Below are positions 18,435 through 26,393 of a stretch of 64,000 nt of DNA, in pieces (the stretch's first letter is position 1; the number at the start of each line of letters is the position of its first letter). Made by a program: the position numbers and the translations under genes. The notes under the pieces are model-generated. The model saw only the letters and a program-made list of their open reading frames with translations, had not been told where the DNA came from and made no database searches. Location of the stretch: positions 1,364,001 through 1,428,000 of the forward strand of contig NZ_BTPM01000002.1 of the NCBI RefSeq assembly GCF_036245475.1, given 5' to 3'. This DNA comes from Vibrio sp. 10N (lineage in GTDB: Bacteria; Pseudomonadota; Gammaproteobacteria; Enterobacterales; Vibrionaceae).

Positions 18435-19660
18435 GTTGTTCCTTTACTTTCTGATATAGAGGTGGTTAAAAGCGAGCGAGATGTCGATACTACGACCCAC
18501 ATCAGACTCAAAATAACGAGGGCGAACAGGCTCGATGCATAGAGAGCATTGATGCCAACGCTCAGGCACAGTGCAGCGCTGGCAGTGCCTACTAGATGTC
18601 CCAATGAATGACTTTGAGCCAGCAATCCACTGGTCACAGACACCTTGCGCTTCGGCTCTCCACGCCGAAACGCAACTTGGCTGTACCAAGGGGGTAAACC
18701 CGCTATCGATAGCGCGAGAGCTAAGCCTGCGAGGATTAAGTTCATTAAATTAGGATCTGGAACCAGCGCTAAAAAACCGAAAACCACTAAACCGAAGGCA
18801 ATGATGAAAAGGCGAGTCTTGAGCCACCTCGCCAGACGGGGCATAACCCAAACTTGCAGAATAAACAGCAGCATCGACAACCCAAGCATCAAAAAAGCGA
18901 GCATCTCACTCGCCTGCTCGGCGTCACCTACTTGTGATGTCATCTCGGGAGCGAGTGCGAGCTGAAAACTCGCCACCAAGGCGGTGGTTGAGAGCGCTAT
19001 GAGAAACGGCGCGATCAAAGAGGGCGGAGACAATAAGAATAACGACAGAGCTTTGATGTTAGGTGCAGTAGATAGCTCTGCTTCTTGACCAGTAAAAGAG
19101 ATAGATGGGCGCTTAAAAAAGCTCCAAAACATCGGCAGAAAAGGTATCACCAATACCCAAAACCAATCCACTGGCAATAAAACCAATCCCGGTCCTGCCA
19201 ATCGTCCGAGTGTCAAAGCTCCACTTATTTTGGATAGCTTCTTGTACTGTCTTTGCTCACATGACGTTTGTGCATACATGCTCCCTTGAGCAATCGGCAT
19301 GAACGCACTTGAAAAGAACCCCATAAATAAACGAGTCACACCAATCAGCACGAGAGACTCAATACTAACCTGGACGCTATTGGTTGCACCTAAAAGCAAA
19401 ACCACAAACAAAGCATTCGATAGAAAGTAGCCTAATATCGTTATTGTTGCGCTAGACAAGTAACCAAGACGAATAATTTTTCCTGGCCAAAATGCCGAGC
19501 CAATAAAGAAACTCAGCATATTTAAATTCAGGAAAGCTATTATCAAAGACCATGAATTTCTAGAGTCTTCAATACTGATTACTGCCACTAACACTGGCAA
19601 TAAACTCAATAACAATGTTTGATTTAGCCCTACTGCAAGCAAGGCACCGCGCATCCACAT
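18431..19660 (-). CDS. MFS transporter, likely aerobactin exporter
   Basis: 409-residue 12-helix major facilitator protein, first gene of the leftward siderophore operon and nearest to the Fur-box region. Its stop overlaps the iutA start by four bases (ATGA). E. coli aerobactin loci carry a comparable MFS gene (shiF) beside iucA, so siderophore export is the natural inference. I see no substrate-specific motif. Confidence 0.82.
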   Translation of the reverse strand: MWMRGALLAVGLNQTLLLSLLPVLVAVISIEDSRNSWSLIIAFLNLNMLSFFIGSAFWPGKIIRLGYLSSATITILGYFLSNALFVVLLLGATNSVQVSIESLVLIGVTRLFMGFFSSAFMPIAQGSMYAQTSCEQRQYKKLSKISGALTLGRLAGPGLVLLPVDWFWVLVIPFLPMFWSFFKRPSISFTGQEAELSTAPNIKALSLFLLSPPSLIAPFLIALSTTALVASFQLALAPEMTSQVGDAEQASEMLAFLMLGLSMLLFILQVWVMPRLARWLKTRLFIIAFGLVVFGFLALVPDPNLMNLILAGLALALSIAGLPPWYSQVAFRRGEPKRKVSVTSGLLAQSHSLGHLVGTASAALCLSVGINALYASSLFALVILSLMWVVVSTSRSLLTTSISESKGTT

Positions 19661-19686
19661 AGCAACAACTACACAACAAATTTTGT

Positions 19687-19712
19687 GAAAATGATAATAA
19701 TTATCGTTATGA
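19687..19712. promoter_or_regulatory. Fur box in the divergent iuc/iut promoter region
   Basis: GATAATAATTATC (19693-19705) is a perfect 6-1-6 Fur palindrome, extended rightwards by GTTAT as a partial further hexamer. It lies 27 bases from the start of the exporter gene and about 110 bases before iucC, between the two divergent arms. Iron-dependent repression of both sides follows from established Fur biology. Confidence 0.88.
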
Positions 19713-19813
19713 TTGTTGATCTCATATCATTTTGTCAATAGATTATTTACATAATCGAATCACATCCATATCTACCTATTTATCAATTAGATAATGACAA
19801 AGAGGGGCCAATC

Positions 19814-21601
19814 ATGACAAAGAAGTACTGGTATCAGGCAAATCAAAAGCTCATCGCCAAAGCACTTAGCGAGCTTGATTTTGAAGAGATGTTTGAGTTC
19901 GACCGTGAGGTCGCCATGAGTAAAGACATTGCGCGGATAACACTTGTTTTAAATAAGGTCACCTGGCAGTTTGATGCAAGAAAAAGTATTTGGGGAATGT
20001 ATAACCCTATTATTAATTCGATAAATAATGAAAACTCAAATAACCCAACAATTAGTGAGTTTTTAATTGATCTTCAAGCGACGATAAAAATAAACGACAT
20101 CGACCTTTCTGGTCTCATAGAAGAAATGAATCAAACCCTATTCAGTGAAGTGGAACGCGTCAAAATACTTGAACATGTCACCGCATCGGATATCATCAAT
20201 TGCGATGAAACCCAAAGACAACGTTATCTCGATGCACACCCAAAACTGATCGCCAATAAAGGTCGATTAGGCTGGGGAGAAGATGAGTTACAACGTTACT
20301 CACCAGAAACCGGTATCGGTTTTCAACTGCGTTATGTGGCTGTGCACCATTCACTTTGCCACAGCGGGTTTCGTGACGATCTAGCAGCTGACGATTTGAT
20401 CAAAGCCACCATGTCACCGAGTGATTATGACAGTTTGCATGTACAGCTACCAAAAGGTCACGAAGCGGATTACCTGATGATTGCTATACACCCTTGGCAA
20501 TATCAACGCTTTATCCGCATTCAATTCCAAGACTACTTTGAGGACGGGCGGTTTATCGACCTAGGCTACTCACAAGCACTATGGCAACCCCAACAGTCCA
20601 TACGCACGCTCAGCGCCCTATCCCCAGCAACCAAATTCGATGTTAAAACAGCGGTGACCATTCTCAATACCTCTTGCTATCGCGGTATTCCAGGTAAATA
20701 TATTCAGCAAGGTGCTGCCATATCGACTTGGCTAGCAGATATTGCTAGCAGCGACCCACTGCTCAACTCCCGGGGGCTTAAGGTGCAGCAAGAACTCGGG
20801 GGAATTTTTGTTTCTCACCCGTATCAATCTCAAATCGAAGGCGCCTATCGATATAATGAAATGCTCGGCTGCATTTGGCGAGAGCGCGCGGAGTCAGTTA
20901 TCAATTCAGCGCAAAGACCGATGTCGATGGCAACATTAATGCAGGATGATGGCAAAGGAAACGCCTGTATCTTAGCGTTGATTGACGCCTCTGGCCTTTC
21001 ACAGGAACAGTGGCTAACTCAACTGTTTCGCCATGTCGTCATCCCACTCTATCACTTGATGTGCCAATATGGTGTTGGACTCGTCGCTCACGGGCAAAAT
21101 GTGACACTGACTCTTGAAAACAATCAACCGGTAGGCTGTATCATCAAAGACTTTCATGGCGACTTAAGGTTGGTGGACGAAGAACTCCCTGAACTGGACT
21201 CACTCGATGATGACATCAAACAGAACCTAACACGCCTACCAGCCAAGTATCTAGTTCATGACCTTCTGACTGGTCATTTCGTCACTGTGCTTCGATTTAT
21301 TTCCCCGTGGCTTGATACAGAATGGCTAGAACAGAATGGACTAAAGCATCAAGGGATCAGCGAGACTAAATTCTACGGCCTACTCGCTAACGAGATTCAA
21401 CGCTACCAAGCAGAGCACTCTCATTTAGCACCTCGATTTGAAGCCTTCAACCTGCTTAGCGAGCACATCGATAAGGTTTGCCTTAACCGAGTGAAGTTTA
21501 AAATTGGATATGGGGAAAGTAATCAAAGGCCACTGCCGGAGCTTGGGGAGCCGATAACGAATCCTTTAGTGCTCAGGTTAAGAGCACAAGACAACGAGTA
21601 A
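19814..21601 (+). CDS. iucC: Aerobactin synthetase, type C NIS synthetase
   Basis: 595-residue IucA/IucC family enzyme. By family it joins the second acetyl-hydroxylysine to the citryl intermediate to finish aerobactin. Motifs seen are AHPKLIANKGRLGWGEDEL (ATP site, about residue 140), IHPWQYQRFI (about 225), NTSCYRGIPGKYI (about 295), and GVGLVAHGQNVTLTLENNQPVGCIIKDFHGDLRLVDEE-type residues (about 420-455). The last matches IucC closely. The gene is transcribed alone, away from the rest of the cluster, and is closed by the terminator at 21615-21642. A GAGGGG ribosome-binding site precedes the ATG. Confidence 0.93.
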   Translation: MTKKYWYQANQKLIAKALSELDFEEMFEFDREVAMSKDIARITLVLNKVTWQFDARKSIWGMYNPIINSINNENSNNPTISEFLIDLQATIKINDIDLSGLIEEMNQTLFSEVERVKILEHVTASDIINCDETQRQRYLDAHPKLIANKGRLGWGEDELQRYSPETGIGFQLRYVAVHHSLCHSGFRDDLAADDLIKATMSPSDYDSLHVQLPKGHEADYLMIAIHPWQYQRFIRIQFQDYFEDGRFIDLGYSQALWQPQQSIRTLSALSPATKFDVKTAVTILNTSCYRGIPGKYIQQGAAISTWLADIASSDPLLNSRGLKVQQELGGIFVSHPYQSQIEGAYRYNEMLGCIWRERAESVINSAQRPMSMATLMQDDGKGNACILALIDASGLSQEQWLTQLFRHVVIPLYHLMCQYGVGLVAHGQNVTLTLENNQPVGCIIKDFHGDLRLVDEELPELDSLDDDIKQNLTRLPAKYLVHDLLTGHFVTVLRFISPWLDTEWLEQNGLKHQGISETKFYGLLANEIQRYQAEHSHLAPRFEAFNLLSEHIDKVCLNRVKFKIGYGESNQRPLPELGEPITNPLVLRLRAQDNE

Positions 21602-21614
21602 TTAGATGCGCGGT

Positions 21615-21642
21615 GATCTAGTGACAAGAGAGTCACTAGATC
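21615..21642 (+). terminator. Terminator of iucC
   Basis: GATCTAGTGAC pairs perfectly with GTCACTAGATC across a six-base loop, followed by a short TTTG. It marks the end of the siderophore locus. Confidence 0.7.
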
Positions 21643-21658
21643 TTTGAAACTGCTCAGA

Positions 21659-22033
21659 TCAAGCCATCGATACCCAGATTGCGCAGCAAATCATGATCAA
21701 TATCATCAAGCTCCACAACACGTAGATATAAACCACACTTAAGTTAATAAAAATTCGTGGGCAAACCGTTCGTATTTGTGTCAGTTTTCGCTTTGTAGCC
21801 CATTTTGGAAAAGTGACAGCAGTCAGCAGCGCAACACCATGTATTAACGCTACAAAATGGAATCCTCTTACAACTGAAAGTTCAACAGGAGTATAGTGTT
21901 TAGAGTTGAAAGCAAATTCAACGACACTTTTTGGAGTAAAGTAGGTCATTAGTCCACCAACCAAAATGAACCACACAAATAGGATGCCACTAAAAACAAA
22001 AAACAGAAGAAAGGCCCAATCAATTACTTGCAT
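21659..22033 (-). CDS. Small membrane protein, probable immunity protein (paralogue 1)
   Basis: 124 residues with three or four hydrophobic segments (about 5-30, 55-75, 95-120). It belongs to a family of four consecutive paralogues that share YFTPKSVVEFAF, RGFHFVALIHGVALLTAVTFPKWA and a VCPxxFI motif. The start overlaps by 14 bases the stop codon of a decayed toxin tail (22020-22142), the same geometry as the live effector-immunity pair at 23.5 kb. A role in protection against a membrane-active effector is inferred from that linkage. Confidence 0.75.
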   Translation of the reverse strand: MQVIDWAFLLFFVFSGILFVWFILVGGLMTYFTPKSVVEFAFNSKHYTPVELSVVRGFHFVALIHGVALLTAVTFPKWATKRKLTQIRTVCPRIFINLSVVYIYVLWSLMILIMICCAIWVSMA

Positions 22034-22142
22034 ACTTTAAAACCCTTAGCTCGTCTACTACTGAGATATCAGAGTAACGACGCTTGTAAACATCAACACC
22101 AATATAGCCTATTCGACTACTAACCATTGCTGCTCCAGCAGC
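22020..22142 (-). pseudogene. Orphan 3' tail of a toxin gene
   Basis: An open frame upstream of paralogue 1 encodes a 40-residue tail ending VLKYASN. It aligns without gaps to the last 40 residues of the effector at 23524-24555 (12 identities by eye, including GY, GV and YK positions). It ends at a stop codon that overlaps the immunity start, as in the intact pair. I read it as the remnant of a displaced effector. The upstream part of the same frame is a shadow of paralogue 2. Confidence 0.6.
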
Positions 22143-22516
22143 TAAATCAGACTCAACGCGGTCACACAGCAAATCACCGTCAAAATAGTGAGAGTCCAAA
22201 GTACGTATATGTATGTTACCGAAAGCTTTATGAAGATAGGTGAACATACTGAACGTATTTCCGTCAATTTTCGTTTTGTCGCCCACTTAGGAAAAGTAAC
22301 AGCGGTTAGCAGGGCAACCCCATGTATCAAGGCTACGAAATGAAACCCTCGGACTAGTGCTAGCTCGCCATTAGTGAAATGTTCGGGAGAGAAAGCATAA
22401 TGAATGACACGTTTTGGTGTGAAAAATGTTAAGACTCCTCCTATCAATATAAACCACACACATAGTAATCCCCCAAAAACAAAAAACAGAATAAATGCCC
22501 ACTTTATAACTTGCAT
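22142..22516 (-). CDS. Small membrane protein, probable immunity protein (paralogue 2)
   Basis: 124 residues from ATG 22516, a start that gives the MQVIKWAF N-terminus matching its paralogues; a TTG at 22555 is less likely. It shares the TPKRVIHYAF, RGFHFVALIHGVALLTAVTFPKWA and VCSPIFIKLSVTYIYVLW blocks with the neighbours and is closest to paralogue 3. Just upstream the DNA still resembles the toxin tail (KVC followed by a stop 13 bases into the gene), but it is interrupted by stops. Confidence 0.75.
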   Translation of the reverse strand: MQVIKWAFILFFVFGGLLCVWFILIGGVLTFFTPKRVIHYAFSPEHFTNGELALVRGFHFVALIHGVALLTAVTFPKWATKRKLTEIRSVCSPIFIKLSVTYIYVLWTLTILTVICCVTALSLI

Positions 22517-22570
22517 ACTTTTCACCCTAAGGCTAGCTAACTTGAACCCACTCAATTTCGGTATCGTTAT

Positions 22571-22678
22571 CTATTGCAAATGGTACTTTTTGCACTCTTG
22601 GAAGTAACAATGCGTAGCTATGACCAAATAACCAATGACTAAAGAGACGACAAGTAGGGTTTTAATTGCACTAAACAT
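22571..22678 (-). CDS. Possible 35-residue membrane peptide or truncated immunity gene
   Basis: A short frame beginning two bases after the stop of paralogue 3 encodes one hydrophobic segment. Its first residues (MFSAIKTLLVVSLVIG) resemble the start of paralogue 4 (MFSVAQTLTITFFVVG). It may be a truncated fifth paralogue or noncoding. Too short to be sure. Confidence 0.3.
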   Translation of the reverse strand: MFSAIKTLLVVSLVIGYLVIATHCYFQECKKYHLQ

Positions 22679-22680
22679 AA

Positions 22681-23083
22681 TCAGCTAAAAGTCTTCATAA
22701 TTACCAAACAAACAACAACCGAAACTGTCAAAATCCACAGGACGTATATATATGTGACGGAAAGCTTTATGAAGATTGGAGAACATACGGCGCGTATTTC
22801 CGTCAATCGCCGCTTTTTAGCCCATTTGGGAAAGGCGACTGCAGTGAGCAAAGCTACGCCGTGTATTAGCGCTACAAAGTGAAACCCTCTCACTAGCGCA
22901 AGCTCTCCTCTTGTGTAATGCTTTGGGGAGAACGCGTATTGAATAACTCTCTTTGGAGTAAAAAAAGTTAAAACTCCGCCAACCAATATAAACCATACAA
23001 ATAGCAAACCACCAAAAGCAAACCACCAAAAGCAAACCACCAAAAGCAAAGAACAATATGAATGCCCACTCTACAATCTGCAT
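22681..23083 (-). pseudogene. Immunity-like membrane protein (paralogue 3), frameshifted by tandem repeats
   Basis: From ATG 23083 the frame reads MQIVEWAFILFFAFGGLL like its paralogues, then runs into three copies of a 14-bp unit (23006-23047) and goes out of frame. The rest of the protein continues in another frame to a stop at 22681. With one copy of the unit (or four) the frame is restored and the text matches the family (GGLLFVWFILVGG). As sequenced the normal product is off, unless slippage or a downstream start in the repeat is used. Confidence 0.75.
23006..23047. repeat. Three tandem 14-bp repeats inside an immunity-like gene
   Basis: Unit AAACCACCAAAAGC repeated exactly three times (coding strand GCTTTTGGTGGTTT). 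Two extra units add 28 bases, which shifts the frame by one. Copy-number changes would switch the gene between off and on. Confidence 0.9.
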
Positions 23084-23133
23084 GTTTTATTCACCCCGAG
23101 AGTACTGATAATAAAAATTACCCTTAGAAACAA
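23071..23133 (-). pseudogene. Short orphan toxin tail upstream of paralogue 3
   Basis: The frame that ends 13 bases into paralogue 3 encodes a tail ending STLGVNKTCRL. The live effector ends SKTGVDKVCSQ, with its stop also 13 bases into the next gene. Conserved S, G, V, K and C positions and identical overlap geometry suggest descent from an effector 3' end. Confidence 0.5.
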
Positions 23134-23137
23134 TTAA

Positions 23138-23536
23138 CTACGTCGCTGTGAGGAATAATTGATCAATCACAATAACCAAAACGAAACACAACATGGTTGT
23201 TATAGTTGATGTCCATAAAATGCCAATATAGCAATAGCAAATCCTGACAAATCCAGGAGGACAGACAGATCTTATTCCTGTTAGCCCTCTGCGTTTCGCT
23301 ATCTTAGGCATTACGATCACTGTCATCAATGCGATACCATGTATTAAGGCAAAAAAATGAAAGCCCGACGCGACTGCCAGCTCTACCTCGGTATAATGAT
23401 CTGTGGTAAATGCGTACTCTTTTATACTTTTGGGAGTAACAAAACATAATATTGCTCCGACAACCACAAACCAAAAGGCCATGAATATACCCACTACAAA
23501 AAAAGTGATAGTAAGAGTCTGAGCTACTGAGAACAT
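23138..23536 (-). CDS. Probable cognate immunity membrane protein (paralogue 4)
   Basis: 132 residues with N-terminal, central and C-terminal hydrophobic segments. It is the most divergent of the four paralogues (CFVTPKSIKEYAF, SGFHFFALIHGIALMTVIVMPKIA, VCPPGFV). It overlaps the intact effector gene by 13 bases, so it is the likely cognate immunity protein, acting in the inner membrane. The inference rests on position and on paralogy with the downstream array. Confidence 0.78.
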   Translation of the reverse strand: MFSVAQTLTITFFVVGIFMAFWFVVVGAILCFVTPKSIKEYAFTTDHYTEVELAVASGFHFFALIHGIALMTVIVMPKIAKRRGLTGIRSVCPPGFVRICYCYIGILWTSTITTMLCFVLVIVIDQLFLTAT

Positions 23537-24555
23537 ACTTTATCTACACCGGTTTTCGAAACAAGATTGAAATAGGGAATATTCTCCTTGTATATATAGA
23601 CTCCCATTTTACCACCTACATAACCTATACCTGCAGAGACAGCTGCTATGCTTAGTGCAACAAACCAACCAATCGAAGCGACACCAACAACGAGTGATAT
23701 TGCAGTACCAGCTGCTATTCCAACAACAGCGCTCGCTACCGTCTCAGCGAAAATTTCGTTTTTCTCCGCTATAGAACTCGATTGTGAGATCTGTTGACAG
23801 GAAACGCCTATACCAACAGCTGTAAGAAGCGTACCGCCTCGTGCTGCTCCAGATGATAGTGCTGCAAGTCTCTGGGTATTCTTGCGTAATGCGACTGTGC
23901 TAGAGACTCCACCAGCTCTTGATATCCGCATAGCTTCCCGCGCCTTTTTGCCTTTAAACAGTACTTTTTCAATGGGCCCAAAGTTTCGCGCAACGGCTTT
24001 CAAAATCTTGCTGCGACGATAATCATATTGACCTTTTGTCAACACACCTAATTTGTACTGTTGGTAGACTTTCTCGATCTCCGCGAGTTTAGCTATATTT
24101 CCTTTCCCTTTGCCTCCCAACAATATCCCCATAGACGCAAACGTCACCCCAGCGCCCGTACTCGCTGGTCCCCAGGCATCCTCTAACCACGACAGAGCCC
24201 AAAACAAATCTTGCTGCTGCTGAGGCATCTGCTTCATGGTTCGCTCAAACTGCGCTTTATCTTCCTTTGAAATGGCCGGGTTTGGCGCGAATTGACTCGC
24301 GACGGGAGAGGTGGAGGCGGGCTTGCTATTCAGAGGGCGGAGTGAAATCGCTTGGCCAATACGAACTTTATCAGGGTGTTGGATTTCTGGGTTGTCAGTG
24401 AGGATTTGATCAAGCGCCTGACGATAGCCATCACTGCCATAACGATGATGGTAGATTTTGAGAATGACCTTGCTTAATGTGTCCCCGGGGCGGATGTTGT
24501 AAAAATATCGATAGCGATTAACGCTGTTAAAATACTCACTATTCATGCTGAACAT
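23524..24555 (-). CDS. LysM-domain protein with hydrophobic C-terminus, candidate membrane-disrupting effector
   Basis: 343 residues. A LysM domain lies at about 18-74 (FYNIRPGDTLSKVILKIYHHRYG, NPEIQHPDKVRIGQAISL). A charged middle region follows, then a Gly/Ala-rich hydrophobic tail at about 275-325 (AVVGIAAGTAISLVVGVASI and IAAVSAGIGYVGGKMGVYIY) of glycine-zipper type that could span membranes. There is no signal peptide. A LysM carrier domain, a membrane-active C-terminus and an overlapping small membrane protein gene match the layout of Vibrio T6SS membrane-disrupting effectors such as the Tme family, recalled from memory. No VgrG, Hcp or PAAR gene is in the window, so delivery is unproven. 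Confidence 0.6.
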   Translation of the reverse strand: MFSMNSEYFNSVNRYRYFYNIRPGDTLSKVILKIYHHRYGSDGYRQALDQILTDNPEIQHPDKVRIGQAISLRPLNSKPASTSPVASQFAPNPAISKEDKAQFERTMKQMPQQQQDLFWALSWLEDAWGPASTGAGVTFASMGILLGGKGKGNIAKLAEIEKVYQQYKLGVLTKGQYDYRRSKILKAVARNFGPIEKVLFKGKKAREAMRISRAGGVSSTVALRKNTQRLAALSSGAARGGTLLTAVGIGVSCQQISQSSSIAEKNEIFAETVASAVVGIAAGTAISLVVGVASIGWFVALSIAAVSAGIGYVGGKMGVYIYKENIPYFNLVSKTGVDKVCSQ

Positions 24556-24696
24556 ACCATTTCAAAAAGTAAACTTGATAGGCAACTTTAAGAGTACGGA
24601 TTTGTGGTTCAATATCAGATTTTAGTTTTGAGAGTGAGCATGAATTACCGATGAAATGATGAGAAATTGACAATAAAATCAGTTCATTATTGTCGA

Positions 24697-24723
24697 TAAA
24701 AAAAGCCAGTGATAACACTGGCT
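24697..24723 (-). terminator. Terminator of the kduD-kdgF operon
   Basis: Minus strand: AGCCAGTG and CACTGGCT pair around a TTAT loop and are followed by seven T residues. It lies downstream of the isomerase gene that ends at 24848. Confidence 0.8.
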
Positions 24724-24847
24724 GGAGAAATCCCGATATGGACATCAAAACAAAAAATTAAAAGCCACTACGTGGTGCAACGTTTGATTAAAGTAACCCC
24801 AGAGACAAGGATTCGAGGGGGCTGAGGTTACTTGGAGTCAAATCAAA

Positions 24848-25489
24848 CTAGTCAATCAAAGTACGAACGTATTCCGCAATCTCAGTGACTTGGCAGTTAG
24901 CAAAGAAGCACTCTTGGAACTGAGTGCTACCAACAGCTTGCTTAACGAGATCTTGATCAATCGCTTTTAGTGACGCCAGAACGTCTTTGCAAACAGCTGC
25001 CTTAACATCATTCAGGATCGCTGCATTTTGCTGCTGAGGTACAACTCGCTCAACTGGGTAACCTTCGCCGCGAGCGCCAGTAAACGCTTTTTCGAAGATG
25101 TAACGAACGTTCAGCTCACCAGCCCAGCCAAAGCCTTTCGCAAATGCCAATGAAATCGCATTACCATTGTTAATCTGGTTAAAAAGGAATGCATCAGATG
25201 GCTCTAGGCAGTAACCGCATACCACACCAGGGTGAAGGTTGCTTGCCATCAACGCGCCTTGACCTGTGCCACAGCCAGTCACGACAAAGTCCACCGCTTT
25301 TGAATTCAAAAGAATACTCGCCATGATACCAAGGTGAATATAAGTCAGGTGATGGTCATTTTCATCTGTCATGCCAACGTTGTATACGTCGTGACCTAGG
25401 CCACTTGCTACCGAGTTCAGTTCCGCTGCAACCATAGCATTCTTAGGTGCTTGGCTGTTTTCCATCATTAGTGCAATTTTCATAGTCAT
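24848..25489 (-). CDS. RpiB/LacAB-family sugar isomerase, likely for 4-deoxy-5-hexosulose uronate
   Basis: 213-residue RpiB/LacA/LacB-type isomerase with the phosphate/anion-loop-like VVTGCGTGQGALMASN (about residues 70-85) and an extended C-terminal half (DQDLVKQAVGSTQFQECFFANC). It is last in a leftward operon with kduD, a YgjV-like gene and kdgF. No KduI-type isomerase (about 280 residues) is present, so this enzyme probably does the KduI step, isomerising the ketonised unsaturated uronate (DKI) to DKII. This parallels the streptococcal DhuI enzymes, which are RpiB-like and paired with an SDR dehydrogenase. The role is inferred from family precedent and operon. Confidence 0.8.
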   Translation of the reverse strand: MTMKIALMMENSQAPKNAMVAAELNSVASGLGHDVYNVGMTDENDHHLTYIHLGIMASILLNSKAVDFVVTGCGTGQGALMASNLHPGVVCGYCLEPSDAFLFNQINNGNAISLAFAKGFGWAGELNVRYIFEKAFTGARGEGYPVERVVPQQQNAAILNDVKAAVCKDVLASLKAIDQDLVKQAVGSTQFQECFFANCQVTEIAEYVRTLID

Positions 25490-25522
25490 TCTCCGACGAA
25501 AAGGCTCGTCAATAATTTAATC

Positions 25523-25843
25523 TTAAACAAAATCTTTGCGCATTGGTGTGAACGTATCGATAAGCGTACCGGCCTCGACACACACACAACCGTGTTCAAT
25601 ATCTGGCTGCTTATACATGGTGTCACCGGCCTTAACGATGTGCTTTTCATCGCCAATCGTGAACTCAAAAGCGCCAGACAGTACGTAAGTAAGCTGCTCA
25701 TGAGGATGGGAGTGCATCGCGCCAACCGCACCTTTCTCAAAATGGACTTCAACCGACATCATATTGTCGTTGTGTGCAAGTACCTTGCGGCTTACACCGT
25801 CACCTAAATCTTCTAACTGTATATCTTTGTTAAATACAAACAT
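25523..25843 (-). CDS. kdgF: Cupin protein KdgF, unsaturated uronate linearisation
   Basis: 106-residue single-domain cupin of standard KdgF length. Metal-binding histidines appear in AMHSHPHEQLTYVLSGAFEF and a later DIEHGC. By family, KdgF speeds conversion of the cyclic 4,5-unsaturated monouronate released by lyases to the linear ketonised form. It fits between the lyases (33-44 kb) and the isomerase/KduD. It lies 33 bases upstream of the isomerase gene. Confidence 0.9.
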   Translation of the reverse strand: MFVFNKDIQLEDLGDGVSRKVLAHNDNMMSVEVHFEKGAVGAMHSHPHEQLTYVLSGAFEFTIGDEKHIVKAGDTMYKQPDIEHGCVCVEAGTLIDTFTPMRKDFV

Positions 25844-25853
25844 GTGTAAAAAC

Positions 25854-26378
25854 CTATTGTGTTTGTGATTCGCTAACCACTACATCACTTGATTTACGTA
25901 AACGATAAATGGTCACTAGGTTCGTCACTATAATCGTCGCTTCCAGTAACGTGCCGCCAATTGAGCCAACCAGTATATTGTTGATAAGCCAGCATGTGGC
26001 GCCCAGCAAAAAGCCAATACGCATTGCCACACCGCTGAGAACAAACATAGAGAATGTTCCTATCACAGTGCCAAATATTGACCAAAGTTGCCCAATGCCA
26101 TCAGCAATCCAGAACCCAAAACCACCAGCAACAACTATGAAAATTACCGACACAAGTTTGGAGCGAGTATGAATTGACGCCAACGTTCTGACAGCCGACA
26201 GTCCAGCTGCGGCAGCTGAGACGGTTGAACCTAGTAATAAAAAATGGAGAAGATGATTGATATTAAAGGCCAACATCGAAATTTTGAGCTGCCTGTCATC
26301 TTTTTGGTAAAAGGTGGAGATTCCTAACCCAAAACTCAAAAAACCCAATGCCTGGCCGACAGAAAATAGTTCAATCAT
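25854..26378 (-). CDS. YgjV-family inner membrane protein
   Basis: 174-residue protein with about five or six hydrophobic helices (GQALGFLSFGLGISTFYQ start, LSAVRTLASIHTRS loop, GFLLGATCWLINNILVGSIGGTLLEA). It resembles E. coli YgjV, an inner membrane protein of unknown function located near the uxaCA/exuT region as I recall. Here it sits between kduD (15 bases away) and kdgF (10 bases away), so it is co-transcribed with uronate catabolism. A link with uronate transport or tolerance is suggested by this repeated association only. Confidence 0.75.
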   Translation of the reverse strand: MIELFSVGQALGFLSFGLGISTFYQKDDRQLKISMLAFNINHLLHFLLLGSTVSAAAAGLSAVRTLASIHTRSKLVSVIFIVVAGGFGFWIADGIGQLWSIFGTVIGTFSMFVLSGVAMRIGFLLGATCWLINNILVGSIGGTLLEATIIVTNLVTIYRLRKSSDVVVSESQTQ

Positions 26379-26393
26379 CTTCTCTCAATCCCG

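Noticed and set aside
22817..23083. 88-residue frame starting MQIVEWAF as an independent protein
   Set aside because: It is the 5' part of paralogue 3 carried out of frame by the tandem repeat; the tail after the repeat is nonsense.
24539..24748. 69-residue minus-strand frame upstream of the effector
   Set aside because: It runs across the operon terminator at 24697-24723 and has no ribosome-binding site or coherent protein pattern; judged noncoding.
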